Source: JASLBX01 sp036373915 (lineage in GTDB: Bacteria > Actinomycetota > Actinomycetes > Jiangellales > Jiangellaceae). Taken from it: DNA of 21,354 nucleotides. The stretch spans positions 1 to 21,354 of the forward strand of contig DASUUU010000094.1 of the NCBI GenBank assembly GCA_036373915.1, written 5' to 3'. Shown here piece after piece: positions 7,625-14,273 of this stretch (within the stretch, counting starts at the first letter, position 1; each line of letters starts with the position of its first letter). The position numbers and the translations under genes were made by a program. The notes under the pieces were generated by a model that worked only from the letters and a program-made list of their open reading frames with translations, was not told the origin of the DNA and did no database searches.

Positions 7625-7631
7625 GATACTA
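7625..7631. promoter_or_regulatory. Overlapping divergent -10 candidates between the GNAT gene and fdxA
   Basis: GATACTA reads as GATACT on the plus strand (toward fdxA, leader about 44 nt) and as TAGTAT on the minus strand (toward the GNAT gene, leader about 35 nt). If both are used, polymerase could occupy only one direction at a time. No good -35 boxes were seen. Confidence 0.3.
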
Positions 7632-7680
7632 AACACAGGTGCCGTACGACCCCTGACCGGTGCCGCAAGGAGGAAACCTC

Positions 7681-8010
7681 GTGACCTACACCATCGCCGA
7701 GCCGTGCGTCGACCTCAAGGACCTGGCGTGCGTCGAGGAGTGCCCGGTCGATTGCATCTACGAGGGGGAACGGATGTTGTACATCCACCCCGACGAGTGC
7801 GTCGACTGCGGTGCCTGCGAGCCGGTGTGCCCGGTCGAGGCGATCTTTTACGAGGACGACGTTCCGGAGCAGTGGACGGACTACAACCAGGCCAATGCCG
7901 AGTTCTTCGACGATCTGGGATCGCCCGGGGGAGCGTCCAAACTAGGCAAGATCGACAAGGATCACCCGCTCGTCGCAGCGCTGCCTCCGCAGGTACACGA
8001 CGAGACCTAG
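7681..8010 (+). CDS. fdxA: 7Fe ferredoxin ([3Fe-4S][4Fe-4S])
   Basis: This is a 109-residue soluble electron carrier of the FdxA/FdxC type. By the pattern known from Azotobacter ferredoxin I, Cys9, Cys17 and Cys50 would bind the [3Fe-4S] cluster and Cys21, Cys40, Cys43 and Cys46 the [4Fe-4S] cluster. Cys25 would be the free cysteine. Motifs are CVEECPVDCIYEG and CVDCGACEPVC, and the C-terminal half with GSPGGASKLGKI matches actinobacterial homologues. The start is GTG 7681, preceded by AAGGAGG (7667-7673) at seven bases; an in-frame GTG at 7660 lies upstream of the ribosome site and is rejected. The stop codon abuts the dapC start. Ferredoxin-dapC adjacency is conserved in M. tuberculosis (fdxC-Rv1178), but a direct link to the transaminase is not established. 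Confidence 0.95.
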   Translation: MTYTIAEPCVDLKDLACVEECPVDCIYEGERMLYIHPDECVDCGACEPVCPVEAIFYEDDVPEQWTDYNQANAEFFDDLGSPGGASKLGKIDKDHPLVAALPPQVHDET

Positions 8011-9093
8011 GTGCGCCCCCTCCCGGACTTCCCGTGGGACACGCTGGCTCGTTACCGCGAGCAGGCGTCCGCCCACACCGGCGGGTTGGTGAATCTGTCC
8101 GTAGGAACGCCGGTGGACCCGACGCCGGCCATCGTCCGACAGGCGCTGGCCGGCGCGGCGGACGCGCCCGGGTATCCCGCGACGTACGGGACGCCCGAGC
8201 TTCGCTCGGCCACCGTGGACTGGCTGGCACGCCGGTTCGGGATCACCGGCCTGGATCCCCTCGGTGTGCTGCCGACAATCGGATCGAAGGAGCTGGTCAG
8301 CTGGCTGCCGGTGCTGCTCGGACTAGGCGAGCGCGACGTCGTCGTGTACCCGCGGCTGGCGTATCCGACCTACGACATCGGGGCCCGGCTGGCCGGCGCG
8401 CAGGCGATGGCCGCCGATTCGCTGACGGCCGTCGGCCCGGCACGCGTGGGGCTCGTGTGGGTCAACTCACCTGCCAACCCCCACGGCCGCGTTCTGCCTG
8501 CCGAGCACCTTGCGAAGGTCGTGGCCTGGGCCCGCGAGCGCGGTGCGGTCGTGGCCTCGGACGAGTGCTACCTGGAGTTCGGCTGGGACGCGCAGCCGGT
8601 TTCGGTGCTCGATCCTGCGGTCAACGGAGGGACGCTCGACGGCATCTTAGCGGTGCACTCGCTGTCCAAGCGGTCGAACCTGGCCGGCTACCGCGCTGGG
8701 TTCGTCGTAGGCGACCCCCAGCTGGTACACCACCTGCTCGAGGTCCGCAAGCACGCCGGGATGATCGTTCCCGCCCCGATCCAGGCGGCGATCGTCGCCG
8801 CCCTTGGAGACGATGCTCACGTGGACGACCAGCGGTCCCGGTACGCCGCGCGCCGGTCGAGTCTGCGAGCGGCCTTCGAATCCGCCGGGTTCCGGGTCGA
8901 CCACTCAGAAGCCGGCCTCTATCTGTGGGTGACCCGAGACGAGCCGTGCTGGGACACCGTCGGCCGGCTCGCCGAACATGGCATCCTCGTCGCCCCCGGC
9001 GAGTTCTATGGTCCTGCCGGAGCCCGTCACGTGCGTGTTGCCCTGACGGCGACGGACGCACATGTGCGTGCCGTGGTGCAGCGACTCGCCTGA
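8011..9093 (+). CDS. dapC: N-succinyldiaminopimelate aminotransferase (PLP-dependent, class I)
   Basis: DapC transfers an amino group from glutamate to N-succinyl-2-amino-6-ketopimelate in lysine and meso-DAP synthesis. The 360-residue protein has the fold-type I landmarks: NLSVGTPVDPTP (28-39), YGTPELRSA (59-67), WVNSPANPHGRV with Asn156 (150-161), SDECYLEF with Asp184 and Tyr187 (183-190), SLSKRSNLAGYRAG with the PLP lysine Lys220 and Arg228 (217-230), and HVRVALT near the C-terminus with the carboxylate-binding arginine. The GTG start lies directly after the fdxA TAG, so translation is probably coupled. Context (dapA-like, dapD and dapE within 5 kb) supports DapC over other aminotransferases. 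In some actinomycetes relatives also act as glutamate-prephenate aminotransferases. Confidence 0.88.
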   Translation: MRPLPDFPWDTLARYREQASAHTGGLVNLSVGTPVDPTPAIVRQALAGAADAPGYPATYGTPELRSATVDWLARRFGITGLDPLGVLPTIGSKELVSWLPVLLGLGERDVVVYPRLAYPTYDIGARLAGAQAMAADSLTAVGPARVGLVWVNSPANPHGRVLPAEHLAKVVAWARERGAVVASDECYLEFGWDAQPVSVLDPAVNGGTLDGILAVHSLSKRSNLAGYRAGFVVGDPQLVHHLLEVRKHAGMIVPAPIQAAIVAALGDDAHVDDQRSRYAARRSSLRAAFESAGFRVDHSEAGLYLWVTRDEPCWDTVGRLAEHGILVAPGEFYGPAGARHVRVALTATDAHVRAVVQRLA

Positions 9094-9118
9094 ATGTCAC
9101 AACGGGATCTGCCTTGAT

Positions 9119-9135
9119 AGGGCTCAGACGGCCCT
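9119..9135. terminator. Weak hairpin between convergent dapC and dapA-like genes
   Basis: AGGGC-tcagacg-GCCCT forms a 5-bp stem with a 7-nt loop in the 82-bp convergent gap. There is no T-run, so termination activity is only a guess. Confidence 0.25.
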
Positions 9136-9175
9136 GGCTGATCGACTCGGTACGGTTCTGACCAACGTGTCCGGC

Positions 9176-10066
9176 TTACCCGCCGATGGCGGCGTCGACG
9201 GCGGCCTTCTCGTCGTCGTTCAGCATGCGCAGCGGTGCCCGAACGTCGGGCTGGACCGGCACGCCGCGGCGCCCCAGCGCATACTTGACCGCTGCGATGA
9301 ACTGGCCCGATGCCTCGAGCGCCGCACGGAGCCGCTGTAGCGCCTCAACATCATCGCCCCACGGATTGTCCAGTACTCGGCGCACGATCTCGGGGAAGGC
9401 GGCCGCCACCCCCGAAATCGCTCCGGTCGCGCCCGCTTTCAACCCGGCCGGCAGCAGCGGTTCGTTCCCGATCAACACTGGAATGCCGAGCCCCAGGTAC
9501 GGCTCGACGGCAGACCAAGGCGACTCGCTGACCTTCAGGCCCGCCAGGTTGTCCACGGCTTCGGACACGCGACGCACCACCTCAACCGGGATGGAATACC
9601 CCGACCGTGCGGCGAAGGTGTAGCAGTAGAAGGGCAGCGGCGCACAGGCTCGCGCTGCCGCGACGAAGTGTGCAGTCAGCGCCGTCTCGTCCAACCGGTA
9701 GTAGGGCGGTGCAATGACCGCAACCCCGTCCGCCCCGACCTCGGCCGCATGCGCCGCCACCGCGACCGACTCCGCGGTGGTCTGCGCCCCGGCATGAACT
9801 ATCAGGGTGCCGCTCATGGCTTCCCGGAACGCCTGAGTCAGTGCACGTCGCTCGGCGACGTCGAGCAGGACGCCTTCGCCGGTCGTCCCGCCGGCGAGCA
9901 CGCCATCGGCGCCGTGGCTTGCCAGGAATGCCGCCATGGGCGCCACCGCACCCAGGTCTACGGTCGAGCCGCCGGTCGTCATCGGTGTCACGGCCGCCGC
10001 CAGCAGCGTCGGAGGTTCGGTGCCGTCCGGCATAGGTTCGGTGCCGTCCTGCAAGGGCTCAGTCAT
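9176..10066 (-). CDS. DapA-family aldolase (4-hydroxy-tetrahydrodipicolinate synthase-like)
   Basis: This 296-residue TIM-barrel protein belongs to the DHDPS/N-acetylneuraminate lyase superfamily. GGTTGEG (59-65) carries Thr61 and Thr62 of the active-site network. Tyr149 fits the catalytic tyrosine and Arg154 the carboxylate-binding arginine (YTFAARSG against the usual YNVPSRTG). Lys178 in GLKVSES fits the Schiff-base lysine. Location among dapC, dapD and dapE suggests a DAP-pathway role, but the altered YTFAARSG segment leaves room for another 2-keto acid aldolase. ATG 10066 is chosen because TACGAT lies seven bases upstream. The first residues contain a duplicated DGTEP motif from a DNA repeat, so ATG at codon 12 is an alternative. 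The frame is open far upstream through the neighbouring gene, which is not meaningful. Confidence 0.82.
   Translation of the reverse strand: MTEPLQDGTEPMPDGTEPPTLLAAAVTPMTTGGSTVDLGAVAPMAAFLASHGADGVLAGGTTGEGVLLDVAERRALTQAFREAMSGTLIVHAGAQTTAESVAVAAHAAEVGADGVAVIAPPYYRLDETALTAHFVAAARACAPLPFYCYTFAARSGYSIPVEVVRRVSEAVDNLAGLKVSESPWSAVEPYLGLGIPVLIGNEPLLPAGLKAGATGAISGVAAAFPEIVRRVLDNPWGDDVEALQRLRAALEASGQFIAAVKYALGRRGVPVQPDVRAPLRMLNDDEKAAVDAAIGG
10014..10049 (-). repeat. 15-bp direct repeat (period 21) at the DapA-like N-terminus
   Basis: GGTTCGGTGCCGTCC occurs at 10014-10028 and 10035-10049 on the plus strand. On the coding strand it encodes DGTEP twice, seven residues apart, before the folded domain. 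Confidence 0.85.
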
Positions 10067-10073
10067 GTGGCCG

Positions 10074-10079
10074 ATCGTA
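10074..10079 (-). promoter_or_regulatory. Candidate -10 box (TACGAT) for a leaderless dapA-like transcript
   Basis: On the minus strand TACGAT is followed by seven bases and then ATG 10066. No ribosome binding site lies between. No -35 consensus is seen. Confidence 0.4.
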
Positions 10080-10101
10080 CGTGCGAGCGCGTTGCCGGGT
10101 G

Positions 10102-11067
10102 CTAGCGGACGTCGACGTGGACGTGATCGAGATGGCGCAGCGTGGGGTCTGTCGTGTTTCCGGACGGGTGGGTATAGGGCCGCCAGCCCTCGTCCGAGCG
10201 GCGCGCCGTCCAGATCAGGTCGTCGTAGATCACAGTGGCTATGCCGAGGCGGTCCGCGTTGACCACGAGCCAGTGGGCCACGACCCACCCCGATCGTTTG
10301 CTGGCGGGATCGTCGTGAGGGCGGAAGAACATGTCGATCGCGCGCCCGTCGTAGTGCGCGGAGCCGGCGATGTGCCCGGAGTCGATGCCATTCGGGTCGA
10401 AGCCACCGACGGTCAGCGGTCCATGGGACGTCTCGATCTCGTCCAGTACGCTCCGGGCCCGAGGCGTCAGCCCGTCGTCGCCGGGCTGCTCGGCAGCGTA
10501 CGAGGCCGGGCGGAAGGTGCAGGTGAGCCCGGCCGGCGAGTTCCCGGATAGGGCGGATGCCAGAGCCCGGGCGTTGGACTCGTGCTGCGCGTATGCGTCC
10601 GGAAAAGCGCTGCGCTGTACCCGTTGCGCCGCATCGGTGATCTCGAGTTCGCGGTAGTCGCCGACCTCGACCAGCTCGTCGTAGAACGCGCCGGCTGCAT
10701 AGACGGGATCCTGGACTTGCTCCGGCGTTCCCCAACCCTGCGATGGCCGCTGCTGGAACAGGCCCAGCGAGTCGCGATCGCCGTAATCGAGGTTGTACAG
10801 GTCGGACTCCTGGAATGCGGTAGCGAGCGCGATAGTGATCGCCCGGGCCGGCAACCCACGCTGCTCCGCCACTGCGGCGATGGTCGCCGCGTTCATGGCC
10901 TGCTCGGGGTGCAGCGAGACGCGAAGATCGCCGACTACTGCGATGCACTCCTCGCGGGCCAGCGGGTTCGGCCGCCCATCGGTCCACCACACCAGCAAGG
11001 CAGCGGCCCCCGCACCGATGAGTGCGAGGACCGTAAGCGTCGCCACCAGGCGTCCGGTTCGGTTCAT
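10102..11067 (-). CDS. Membrane-anchored protein with lysozyme-like and M15-peptidase-like domains
   Basis: The 321-residue protein has an N-terminal anchor (LVATLTVLALIGAGAAALLVWW, about 7-28) and should face outside. Residues about 55-170 contain ATAFQESDLYNLDYGDRDSL and GLFQQRPSQGWGT. Glu87 followed by GLFQ (102-105) fits the catalytic Glu and GLxQ pattern of lysozyme-like transglycosylases. The C-terminal part has SAHYDGRAID (236-245), an exact SxHxxGxAxD zinc motif (His238, Asp245) of M15/VanY DD-peptidases, and ends in HLDHVHVDVR with His315/His317 as candidate third ligand. Similar proteins are widespread in actinomycetes, often named hypothetical or, misleadingly, heavy metal transporter. 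Peptidoglycan cleavage is inferred. ATG 11067 is chosen before the anchor; no strong ribosome site is visible. It lies between dapA-like and dapD on the same strand. Confidence 0.75.
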   Translation of the reverse strand: MNRTGRLVATLTVLALIGAGAAALLVWWTDGRPNPLAREECIAVVGDLRVSLHPEQAMNAATIAAVAEQRGLPARAITIALATAFQESDLYNLDYGDRDSLGLFQQRPSQGWGTPEQVQDPVYAAGAFYDELVEVGDYRELEITDAAQRVQRSAFPDAYAQHESNARALASALSGNSPAGLTCTFRPASYAAEQPGDDGLTPRARSVLDEIETSHGPLTVGGFDPNGIDSGHIAGSAHYDGRAIDMFFRPHDDPASKRSGWVVAHWLVVNADRLGIATVIYDDLIWTARRSDEGWRPYTHPSGNTTDPTLRHLDHVHVDVR

Positions 11068-11143
11068 CGTGAGGTGACAACGTCCGGAGCGTGACTGGAA
11101 TTTCCCTGGTACCCGCGGCCCGGACTCCACCAGGCGGGCCGGC

Positions 11144-11204
11144 GCTCTACCAGGCGCACGCGCCTGGTACTGCACCGATACGCCTGCTGAACGTGATCGA
11201 CCGG
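11144..11204 (-). repeat. 61-bp intergenic repeat, copy 2, four bases after the dapD stop
   Basis: Read on the minus strand, the 22-nt arm (11204-11183) is identical to that of copy 1 (2783-2804). It is followed by a 14-nt spacer and the hairpin TACCAGGCGC / GCGCCTGGTA (11169-11148). As in copy 1, the arm comes just after the stop codon of the upstream gene and the next gene is codirectional. A further CTCCACCAGGCG half-arm lies at 11125-11136. Confidence 0.8.
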
Positions 11205-11208
11205 CATG

Positions 11209-12129
11209 TTAGTTCGAGTGGAGGGCCACGTTGAGCCCGCCCCAGTCGCCGGATCTCGCCAGGGCCTCGACCGCACCGGTGACACTGTTACGGCGGAACA
11301 GCAGACCGTCCTGGCCGGACAGCTCGCGCGCCTTGACGATTCTGTTGTCCGGCAGGCTTACCTTCGTGCCCGCGGTGATATAGCACCCGGCCTCGACGAC
11401 ACAACCGTCCCCGAGCGAGATGCCGATGCCGGCATTGGCGCCTACCAGGCAACCCTTGCCGACCGAGATGACCTCCTTGCCGCCGCCGGACAGGGTGCCC
11501 ATGATGGACGACCCGCCGCCGATGTCCGAACCGTCACCGATCACGACGCCCGCCGAAATCCGGCCCTCGACCATCGACGCGCCGAGAGTGCCGGCGTTGA
11601 AATTGACGAAGCCCTCGTGCATGACGGTGGTGCCGGGCGCCAGATGTGCGCCGAGCCGAACCCGGTCGGCATCGGCGATCCGGATGCCGGAGGGTATGAC
11701 GTAGTCAGTCATTCGCGGAAACTTGTCCACGCCGTACACCGTGACCGGGCCGTGGCGGCGCAGCCGGAGTCTCGCCTGCTCGAAGCCATCAACCGGGCAG
11801 GGCCCGTAGTTGGTCCACACGACATTGCTGAGCAGGCCGAACACGCCGGTCAGGTCGATCTCGTGGGGGCGAACCAGCCGGTGTGAGAGCAGGTGCAGGC
11901 GCAGGTACACGTCTGCGGCGTCGACCGGAGGCTCGGCCAGGTTGCTGACAGTCTGCACGACGGACGTCCGCACGCCGCGGTCAATGTCGGCGCCGGCCAA
12001 CGCGCGCAGATCGGTATCGTTCGCACCGTTCGGGCCGCCGTTGAGCGTGGGGGACGGGTACCAGACGTCGAGCACGGTCCCGTCGTCGGCGATCGTGGCC
12101 AGGCCAAGCCCGGATGCAGTCGTGGACAT
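11209..12129 (-). CDS. dapD: 2,3,4,5-tetrahydropyridine-2,6-dicarboxylate N-succinyltransferase
   Basis: DapD transfers succinyl from succinyl-CoA to tetrahydrodipicolinate, opening the succinylase branch of DAP synthesis. The 306-residue protein matches the actinobacterial type. An N-terminal domain (1-125) is followed by a left-handed beta-helix with hexapeptide turns. Residues 170-226 contain MHEGFVNFNAGTLG, MVEGRIS with Glu188 at the position of the catalytic Glu of the M. tuberculosis enzyme, GVVIGDGSDIGGGSSIMGTL, and SGGGKEVISVGK. ATG 12129 lies six bases after TAGGCT with no ribosome site, which suggests leaderless translation. It is divergent from dapE, as in M. tuberculosis (Rv1201c/Rv1202), and would share a control region with it. 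Confidence 0.95.
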   Translation of the reverse strand: MSTTASGLGLATIADDGTVLDVWYPSPTLNGGPNGANDTDLRALAGADIDRGVRTSVVQTVSNLAEPPVDAADVYLRLHLLSHRLVRPHEIDLTGVFGLLSNVVWTNYGPCPVDGFEQARLRLRRHGPVTVYGVDKFPRMTDYVIPSGIRIADADRVRLGAHLAPGTTVMHEGFVNFNAGTLGASMVEGRISAGVVIGDGSDIGGGSSIMGTLSGGGKEVISVGKGCLVGANAGIGISLGDGCVVEAGCYITAGTKVSLPDNRIVKARELSGQDGLLFRRNSVTGAVEALARSGDWGGLNVALHSN

Positions 12130-12135
12130 GCGCCC

Positions 12136-12141
12136 AGCCTA
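12136..12141 (-). promoter_or_regulatory. Candidate -10 box (TAGGCT) for a leaderless dapD transcript
   Basis: On the minus strand TAGGCT is followed by GGGCGC and the dapD ATG. The 220-bp dapD-dapE gap otherwise shows a small hairpin CCGTG-gttggtt-CACGG (12186-12202). I see no recognisable riboswitch or small gene there. Confidence 0.45.
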
Positions 12142-12334
12142 GGAGACATGGTCGTCGAGCATGGCGACAGGCAGGGCACCCAGAACCGTGGTTGGTTCAC
12201 GGCAAGTTTCGAGTCAGCGCCGAAGCGCGACAGCGGGTCGCCCTGCCCGTCGGGATCGAGCCTGCCCGTTGTTCGCCGTTCCGTCAAGGGCTTCGGGGGA
12301 CCTGCTCGGTCCGGAGCGCATCGAAATGGGGCGG

Positions 12335-12340
12335 TAGGGT
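12335..12340 (+). promoter_or_regulatory. Candidate -10 box (TAGGGT) for dapE
   Basis: TAGGGT ends eight bases before GTG 12349 and eleven before ATG 12352. It could give a leaderless or nearly leaderless mRNA. CGAGG (12343-12347) is a poor alternative ribosome site. Confidence 0.35.
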
Positions 12341-12351
12341 CTCGAGGCGTG

Positions 12352-13422
12352 ATGACACCGACGCTCGAGCTTGATCTGCCCGGCCCTGAGCTGACCGTCA
12401 AGCTGTGCGACATCGAATCCGTCAGCGGCAACGAGGCCCGGCTCGCCGATGCAATCGAGCGCGAACTGGGCAAGGTAGCTCACCTGAGTGTCGATCGGGA
12501 CGGCAACACGATCGTCGCTCGCACCGACCTCGGCCGTCCGGAGCGAGTCGTTATCGCGGGGCACCTGGACACCGTCCCGGTTGCCGGCAACCTGCCCGTT
12601 CGGAGGCAGGGCGATTTCATCTGGGGGCGGGGGACGGTCGACATGAAAGGTGGTGTCGCGGTCGCGCTACGGCTGGCCGCTCACGTCCGGCAACCGAACC
12701 GCGACGTCACATACGTGTTCTACGACAACGAGGAAGTCGAGTCGGACAAGAACGGGCTGGGACGGGTGGCTGCGGCACATCCGGACTGGCTGGCGGGAAC
12801 GTTCGCCATCTTGATGGAGCCGACGTCCGCCGCCATCGAGGGCGGCTGCAACGGCACCATGCATGTCAGTATCACCGTGCGGGGCCGGGCCGCCCACAGT
12901 GCTCGATGGTGGGTTGGGTCGAACGCCATCCATTCCGCGGGACGGGTGCTCGACCGGCTCCGCAGTTACGAACCGGCCGAGATCGAGGTGGATGGCCTGA
13001 CGTATCGCGAAGGGCTCAACGCGGTCGGCATCCGTGGCGGCATCGCCGGCAACGTCATCCCGGACGAGTGCGTCATTGCCGTCAACTTCCGATTCGCCCC
13101 CAGCCGCAGCGAGGACGAGGCGCAGGAGCACGTGCGCGAGGTACTGGGCGGGTTCGACGTTGCCGTCACCGACTCGGCGCCGGGTTCCCGGCCGGGCCTC
13201 ACCCACCCCGCAGTGGCCTCCTTCGCAGCCGCCGTCGGTGGTGAACCGCGGGCCAAGCAAGGGTGGACCGACGTTGCACGGTTCTCGGCGATCGGAGTTC
13301 CCGCGGTGAACTATGGCCCCGGCGATCCGCAGCTGGCGCATCACGACGACGAACGAGTCGATGTCGCCGAGATAGTCGCGTGCGAGGACAGGTTGCGCAC
13401 GTGGCTCACCACCGCGCCGTAG
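12352..13422 (+). CDS. dapE: Succinyl-diaminopimelate desuccinylase
   Basis: DapE hydrolyses N-succinyl-LL-DAP to LL-DAP and succinate in the cytoplasm. The 356-residue M20-family dizinc enzyme shows GHLDTVP (70-76) with His71 and Asp73, GRGTVDMKGG with bridging Asp98, YDNEEVES with Glu127/Glu128 as base and ligand, EPTS with Glu156, the lid-domain segments TMHVSITVRGRAAHSA and GNVIPDECVIAVNFRF, and LAHHDDERVD with His330/His331 near the end. The tail YGPGDPQLAHHDDERV is typical of actinobacterial DapE. The start is either GTG 12349 or ATG 12352, one codon apart. The longer open frame to 11893 runs through dapD antisense and is not used. It is followed 21 bp later by the LOG-family gene. Confidence 0.94.
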   Translation: MTPTLELDLPGPELTVKLCDIESVSGNEARLADAIERELGKVAHLSVDRDGNTIVARTDLGRPERVVIAGHLDTVPVAGNLPVRRQGDFIWGRGTVDMKGGVAVALRLAAHVRQPNRDVTYVFYDNEEVESDKNGLGRVAAAHPDWLAGTFAILMEPTSAAIEGGCNGTMHVSITVRGRAAHSARWWVGSNAIHSAGRVLDRLRSYEPAEIEVDGLTYREGLNAVGIRGGIAGNVIPDECVIAVNFRFAPSRSEDEAQEHVREVLGGFDVAVTDSAPGSRPGLTHPAVASFAAAVGGEPRAKQGWTDVARFSAIGVPAVNYGPGDPQLAHHDDERVDVAEIVACEDRLRTWLTTAP

Positions 13423-13430
13423 CCCGGCAA

Positions 13431-13436
13431 TAGCCT
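13431..13436 (+). promoter_or_regulatory. Candidate -10 box (TAGCCT) for a leaderless LOG-family transcript
   Basis: TAGCCT is followed by GGTAACC and then the GTG start at 13444. There is no ribosome binding site in between. The box lies in the short gap after the dapE stop, so the gene could also be read through from dapE. Confidence 0.4.
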
Positions 13437-13443
13437 GGTAACC

Positions 13444-14226
13444 GTGAGAGAAAAGCACATCGGCCCGCTCACCCTGCGTCGGGCCCTCGCCGAAGGCACC
13501 ACCGCAGACGAGCGACTGCTCGACACCCGCGGCCCGGCAGATTGGGTGCATACAGACCCGTGGCGGGTCATGAGAATTCTGTCGGAGTTCGTCGAGGGAT
13601 TCGGTGCCCTCGCCCAGCTCGGTCCGGCGATCAGCGTGTTCGGATCCGCACGGACGCCCCGCGAGGACGCCGACTACGAAACGGCGGAGCTGCTCGGGCG
13701 GCGCCTGGTCGAGCACGGCTATGCGGTGATCACCGGGGGTGGTCCCGGGATCATGGAAGCCGCCAACAAGGGTGCCTGTGAGGCGGGTGGGGTCTCGGTC
13801 GGCCTGGGCATCGACCTGCCGGCCGAGCAGGGCTTCAACGAGTACGTCGACCTCGGCATCGACTTTCGCTACTTCTTCGCGCGCAAGACGATGTTCGTCA
13901 AGTACGCCCAGGGCTTCGTGGTGCTGCCCGGCGGATTCGGCACGCTCGACGAACTGTTCGAGTCGTTGACTCTGGTCCAGACCGGTAAGGTGACCCAGTT
14001 TCCAATCGTGCTGATGGGCGGCGACTTCTGGGCCGGCCTCATCGACTGGCTGCGCAGCCGCCTGGCGGCGAATGAGAAGATCTCCGTCACCGATGTCGAC
14101 CTGATCACCGTGACCGACGAAGTCGACGAGGTGGTCGAGATCATGAAGCGGTCCGATGCGGCGCGCGCCGAACACATGGCGGCAGTCCTGGCAGAGAACT
14201 CCAAACGCGCCGTCAGCGAGCCGTAA
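13444..14226 (+). CDS. LOG-family protein (TIGR00730), Rv1205-like nucleotide phosphoribohydrolase
   Basis: The 260-residue Rossmann-like protein belongs to the family once called lysine decarboxylase-like. It carries SVFGSAR (64-70), GGGPGIMEAANKGA (98-111), Arg147/Lys148 in FARKTMFVK and PGGFGTLDEL (162-171), the LOG signature. LOG proteins release cytokinin bases from nucleoside 5'-monophosphates. M. tuberculosis Rv1205, which lies just after dapE in that genome, has this activity. True lysine decarboxylase activity is not expected. The N-terminal 60 residues (HIGPLTLRRALAEG, DPWRVMRILSEFVEGF) form the helical extension of the long actinobacterial subtype. GTG 13444 is the only reasonable start; TAGCCT seven bases before it suggests a leaderless mRNA. 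Confidence 0.88.
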   Translation: MREKHIGPLTLRRALAEGTTADERLLDTRGPADWVHTDPWRVMRILSEFVEGFGALAQLGPAISVFGSARTPREDADYETAELLGRRLVEHGYAVITGGGPGIMEAANKGACEAGGVSVGLGIDLPAEQGFNEYVDLGIDFRYFFARKTMFVKYAQGFVVLPGGFGTLDELFESLTLVQTGKVTQFPIVLMGGDFWAGLIDWLRSRLAANEKISVTDVDLITVTDEVDEVVEIMKRSDAARAEHMAAVLAENSKRAVSEP

Positions 14227-14261
14227 TCACCGGCGCATAGGGGGTCACCGCGGGAGCGGCC

Positions 14262-14267
14262 TACGGT
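14262..14267 (+). promoter_or_regulatory. Candidate -10 box (TACGGT) for the thioredoxin-CcdA-two-component operon
   Basis: TACGGT is followed by TGATGC and the ATG at 14274, with no ribosome binding site. The 47-bp gap after the LOG gene holds no hairpin terminator, so read-through from LOG is possible as well. Confidence 0.4.
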
Positions 14268-14273
14268 TGATGC

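Noticed and set aside
2851..9129. Similar strings GCCTGATAGGGCTGTCAGAC (2852-2871) and GCCTTGATAGGGCTCAGAC (9111-9129)
   Set aside because: They differ by gaps, lie in unlike contexts (before mshB and between convergent genes), and two short matches are too little to call a repeat family.
7041..9161. 706-codon plus-strand open frame across the GNAT gene, fdxA and dapC
   Set aside because: It lies in the wrong frame for both plus-strand genes and antisense to the third; the translation is Arg/Pro-rich without a family match.
10102..11067. Heavy metal transporter, a name often attached to this family
   Set aside because: There is only one membrane helix and no metal-transport motif; the conserved residues fit peptidoglycan hydrolases.
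9176..11080. DapA-like protein extended to 634 residues
   Set aside because: The extra 338 codons run through the coding region of the lysozyme/M15-like protein in another frame. The DapA fold begins right after 10066.
12667..14175. 502-codon open frame on the minus strand opposite dapE and the LOG gene
   Set aside because: It spans two real genes and their gap, has no domain, and is explained by third-position GC bias.
13444..14226. Annotation as lysine decarboxylase because of the DAP/lysine neighbourhood
   Set aside because: The PGGxGTxxE motif and the family's known chemistry indicate a LOG-type nucleotide phosphoribohydrolase; there is no PLP site.
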